Both the position numbers and the translations under genes were made by a program. A stretch of 64,000 nucleotides of DNA. Origin: Symbiodinium natans. Its lineage: Eukaryota; Sar; Dinophyceae; Suessiales; Symbiodiniaceae. Position 1 is the stretch's first letter, and the number at the start of each line of letters is the position of its first letter. Positions 62,425-64,000 of this stretch are shown piece after piece. Under the pieces are notes generated by a model. It did not search any database. It was not told where the DNA came from and saw only the letters and a program-made list of their open reading frames with translations. The stretch covers positions 815,243 through 879,242 of the forward strand of contig CAJNDS010000446.1 in NCBI GenBank assembly GCA_905221605.1, written 5' to 3'.

Positions 62425-63299
62425 CTACACCTATCTCTGGCGCCACACCGCCTCCTATGAGGGTGGAGTAGGGCTCGGGTTTAGGGTTTGTGTGTGTGTG
62501 TGTTTAGGGAGAGATTGCTGTAGGGCTGAAAGGCGGTTGAAAAGCTTCGTTGCTTAACGCGGATGAAACCTAAACCCTATACCCTACACCCTAAACCCTA
62601 AACCGTTAGCCTGTTGCTAGGTGCAAGGGCTGTCTCGTCCCGCCGCACCGACTTCTGACGGTTTTGTCAACCCAAAACCCCCCAAAGCCCCAAATCTTTG
62701 GTAGCCCGGCGGTGCCCTTTTGCCCTGTTCGCGTTCTGGCTTCCCTTACAAAAAAAAAAAACCGGCCCCCCCCACCCCCCCCCGCCAAGAAAAAGAAAGA
62801 ACGGGTACCCTTATTACAATATGCTTACCGGGCTACCAAGAATCCCAGTCCCTAAGCCCTAAAAACCCCAAACCCTAAACCTTAACCCACAAGCTCTGAA
62901 CCCTGGGTCCACACCCAACGCACTGAACCAAACATCCGAGAGCCAGTTCTTGTACTCATCCCCACCCCAAACATCTTCAAAGCCCTGTAGGGAGTCTAAA
63001 CCAAACCCTATAGGGTTTATGGCTTAAAGTTTAGGGTTCAGGGTGTAGCACTTAGCACCATAAAAGCTCTAAAAAACCCGAAAAAAACCCTAAAAAACCT
63101 ATAAACCATAAATCCTAAACCGTAAATCTTAAACCCTAAATCCTAAACCCTAAATCCTAAACCCTAAACCCCACTGCCGACATTGACTTCGCAGCCGAAA
63201 TTCTGTCCAGCGTCATCCCATCACAGTTCGCAGAGTTTCGAGACACTACCCGAAGGACCAGCTACTCACATCAACCCCTAAACCCCAAAAGGCCCTAGA

Positions 63300-63390
63300 C
63301 CCTAAACGCCTCTAGCCCTAAACCCTAAACCCTAAACCCTAAACCCTAAACCCTATAAACCCTAACCCCTAAACCCCAAAACCCTAAACT
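63300..63390 (-). repeat. CCCTAAA array
   Basis: About ten units with minor variants. Confidence 0.93.
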
Positions 63391-63591
63391 CTCTTGGATT
63401 CTTGCTTGGGCATAGGAGAAGCTGTTGAAGCCCAGCGGCGCGAAGCCCAGCTCCTTCAGCGCCGTTGTGCTTATTGCTTTTCTTCCCTAAGCCTTAGAAG
63501 CCCTAACCCCGAAACCCTAAACCGCAGTGGGTTCGTGGGGGCCTTAGGATGGTTTCGGGTTTGAGAACCCCACATTTCAAAACCTACCGAT

Positions 63592-63641
63592 TAAATGTTC
63601 CCCCCTATACTAACAGTCTAGAAGAAGGGGGAACATCCCAA
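63592..63641. repeat. MITE-like family A copy (minimal)
   Basis: AAATGTTCCCCCCTATACTA and AAGGGGGAACATCCCA, ~50 bp, near-palindromic like the copy at 33716. Confidence 0.88.
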
Positions 63642-64000
63642 GGTTAAGTCCTAACTAAAAACCCTAAACTCTAGTGGGGACCCTTAAAAGGGAACCCGTC
63701 TTAACCCTCTTCTGGCCCTCTTAAACAGGGACCTTGTTCAGAGGGGCTATATCCCCAAGGGTCCCCGTAATCCTAGCCCCTAGCGTCTAAGCCGCTGTTT
63801 TTGTTGGGGAGCGTCTGGGTTCGGAGCTTGGCTTTCGGTAGAGTTGTTTTTGCTTCTGCGGCTTGCTTGGGATTCAGCTGTATGGGCTTAGGCTCACAGG
63901 CTTCGTGATCCAGCTGAGACTTCATGACGAAGACGAAAACCCTAAACCCTAAACCCTAAACCCTAAACTCGCGGCTTTCCTGGGCGTCGAGAGTCCAGTA

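Larger units (their letters stand above)
1..64000. repeat. Window-wide interspersed telomere-type heptamer tracts (TTTAGGG / CCCTAAA)
   Basis: Short runs of the plant/dinoflagellate-type telomere heptamer, from 2 to about 35 units, recur every few hundred bases over nearly the whole window, in both orientations and often switching strand between neighbouring tracts. Variant units (TTCAGGG, TCTAGGG, TTTGGGG, TTTCGGG, TGTAGGG, TTGAGGG) occur in homogeneous local blocks. Tracts sit between genes, inside introns of an otherwise intact gene (13.5 and 14.5 kb) and inside MITE copies (21.1 and 24.1 kb). They thin out between 42.5 and 59.5 kb, where a 9-bp form (CCCTATAAA) takes over. This is not a terminal telomere, because unrelated unique sequence separates the tracts throughout. 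Confidence 0.97.

Noticed and set aside
1-64000. CRISPR arrays, bacterial operons or plasmid features
   Set aside because: No regularly spaced identical repeats with unique spacers and no prokaryotic gene structure; the repeats are telomere-type, MITE or microsatellite.

Overview
This is eukaryotic nuclear DNA, most probably from a dinoflagellate and, within that group, probably Symbiodiniaceae or another Suessiales. The basis is as follows. Two multi-exon genes can be read through continuously only if introns are allowed to begin with GC or GA as well as GT and end in AG, almost always with G as the next exon base; this splice grammar is reported for Symbiodiniaceae. The recognisable proteins (a ubiquitin-like/RCC1-like repeat protein and two large multi-module families) are families I associate with that group. 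There are no bacterial-style operons, and no rRNA or tRNA gene that I can see. Species is not determinable by eye.

Layout. 1-8.7 kb: almost gene-free, with short TTTAGGG or CCCTAAA tracts every few hundred bases in both orientations, plus small inverted-repeat elements (MITE-like). 9.0-15.5 kb: one RCC1-like gene on the + strand, resolved here into 13 exons (about 455 codons), with telomere-type tracts and hairpin elements sitting inside its introns. 15.6-18.7 kb: a satellite complex (tandem ~120-bp units, a duplicated ~440-bp block, a CCCGT pentamer tract) bracketed by a perfect 20-bp inverted repeat. 18.7-42.5 kb: telomere-type tracts, at least five MITE-like families, microsatellites, one long poly(A) insertion and about 20 isolated exon-like islands whose parent genes cannot be assembled by eye. 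42.9-59.2 kb: the gene-dense part. It holds a very long + strand gene (well resolved from 48711 to 56572: 20 exons, about 1,250 codons), then, 177 bp later on the same strand, a second gene (56750-59213) for a ~670-residue protein. 59.2-64 kb returns to telomere-type tracts, MITEs and small exon islands.

The most interesting content is the 43-59 kb block. The long gene carries four spaced motifs that match, in order, motifs I, IV, VI and VIII of C5-cytosine DNA methyltransferases, in a very divergent form. They are followed by a 17-residue-repeat coiled coil, conserved C-terminal modules and a lysine-rich tail. The neighbouring large-exon gene belongs to a dinoflagellate-expanded family that could be transposase-derived. 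Whether the pair is a mobile unit, a host gene pair or a remnant is unknown.

Limits: exon boundaries were inferred by eye from reading-frame continuity and splice dinucleotides, with no RNA data. Family assignments rest on recognition, not on searches. Many isolated exon calls are tentative.
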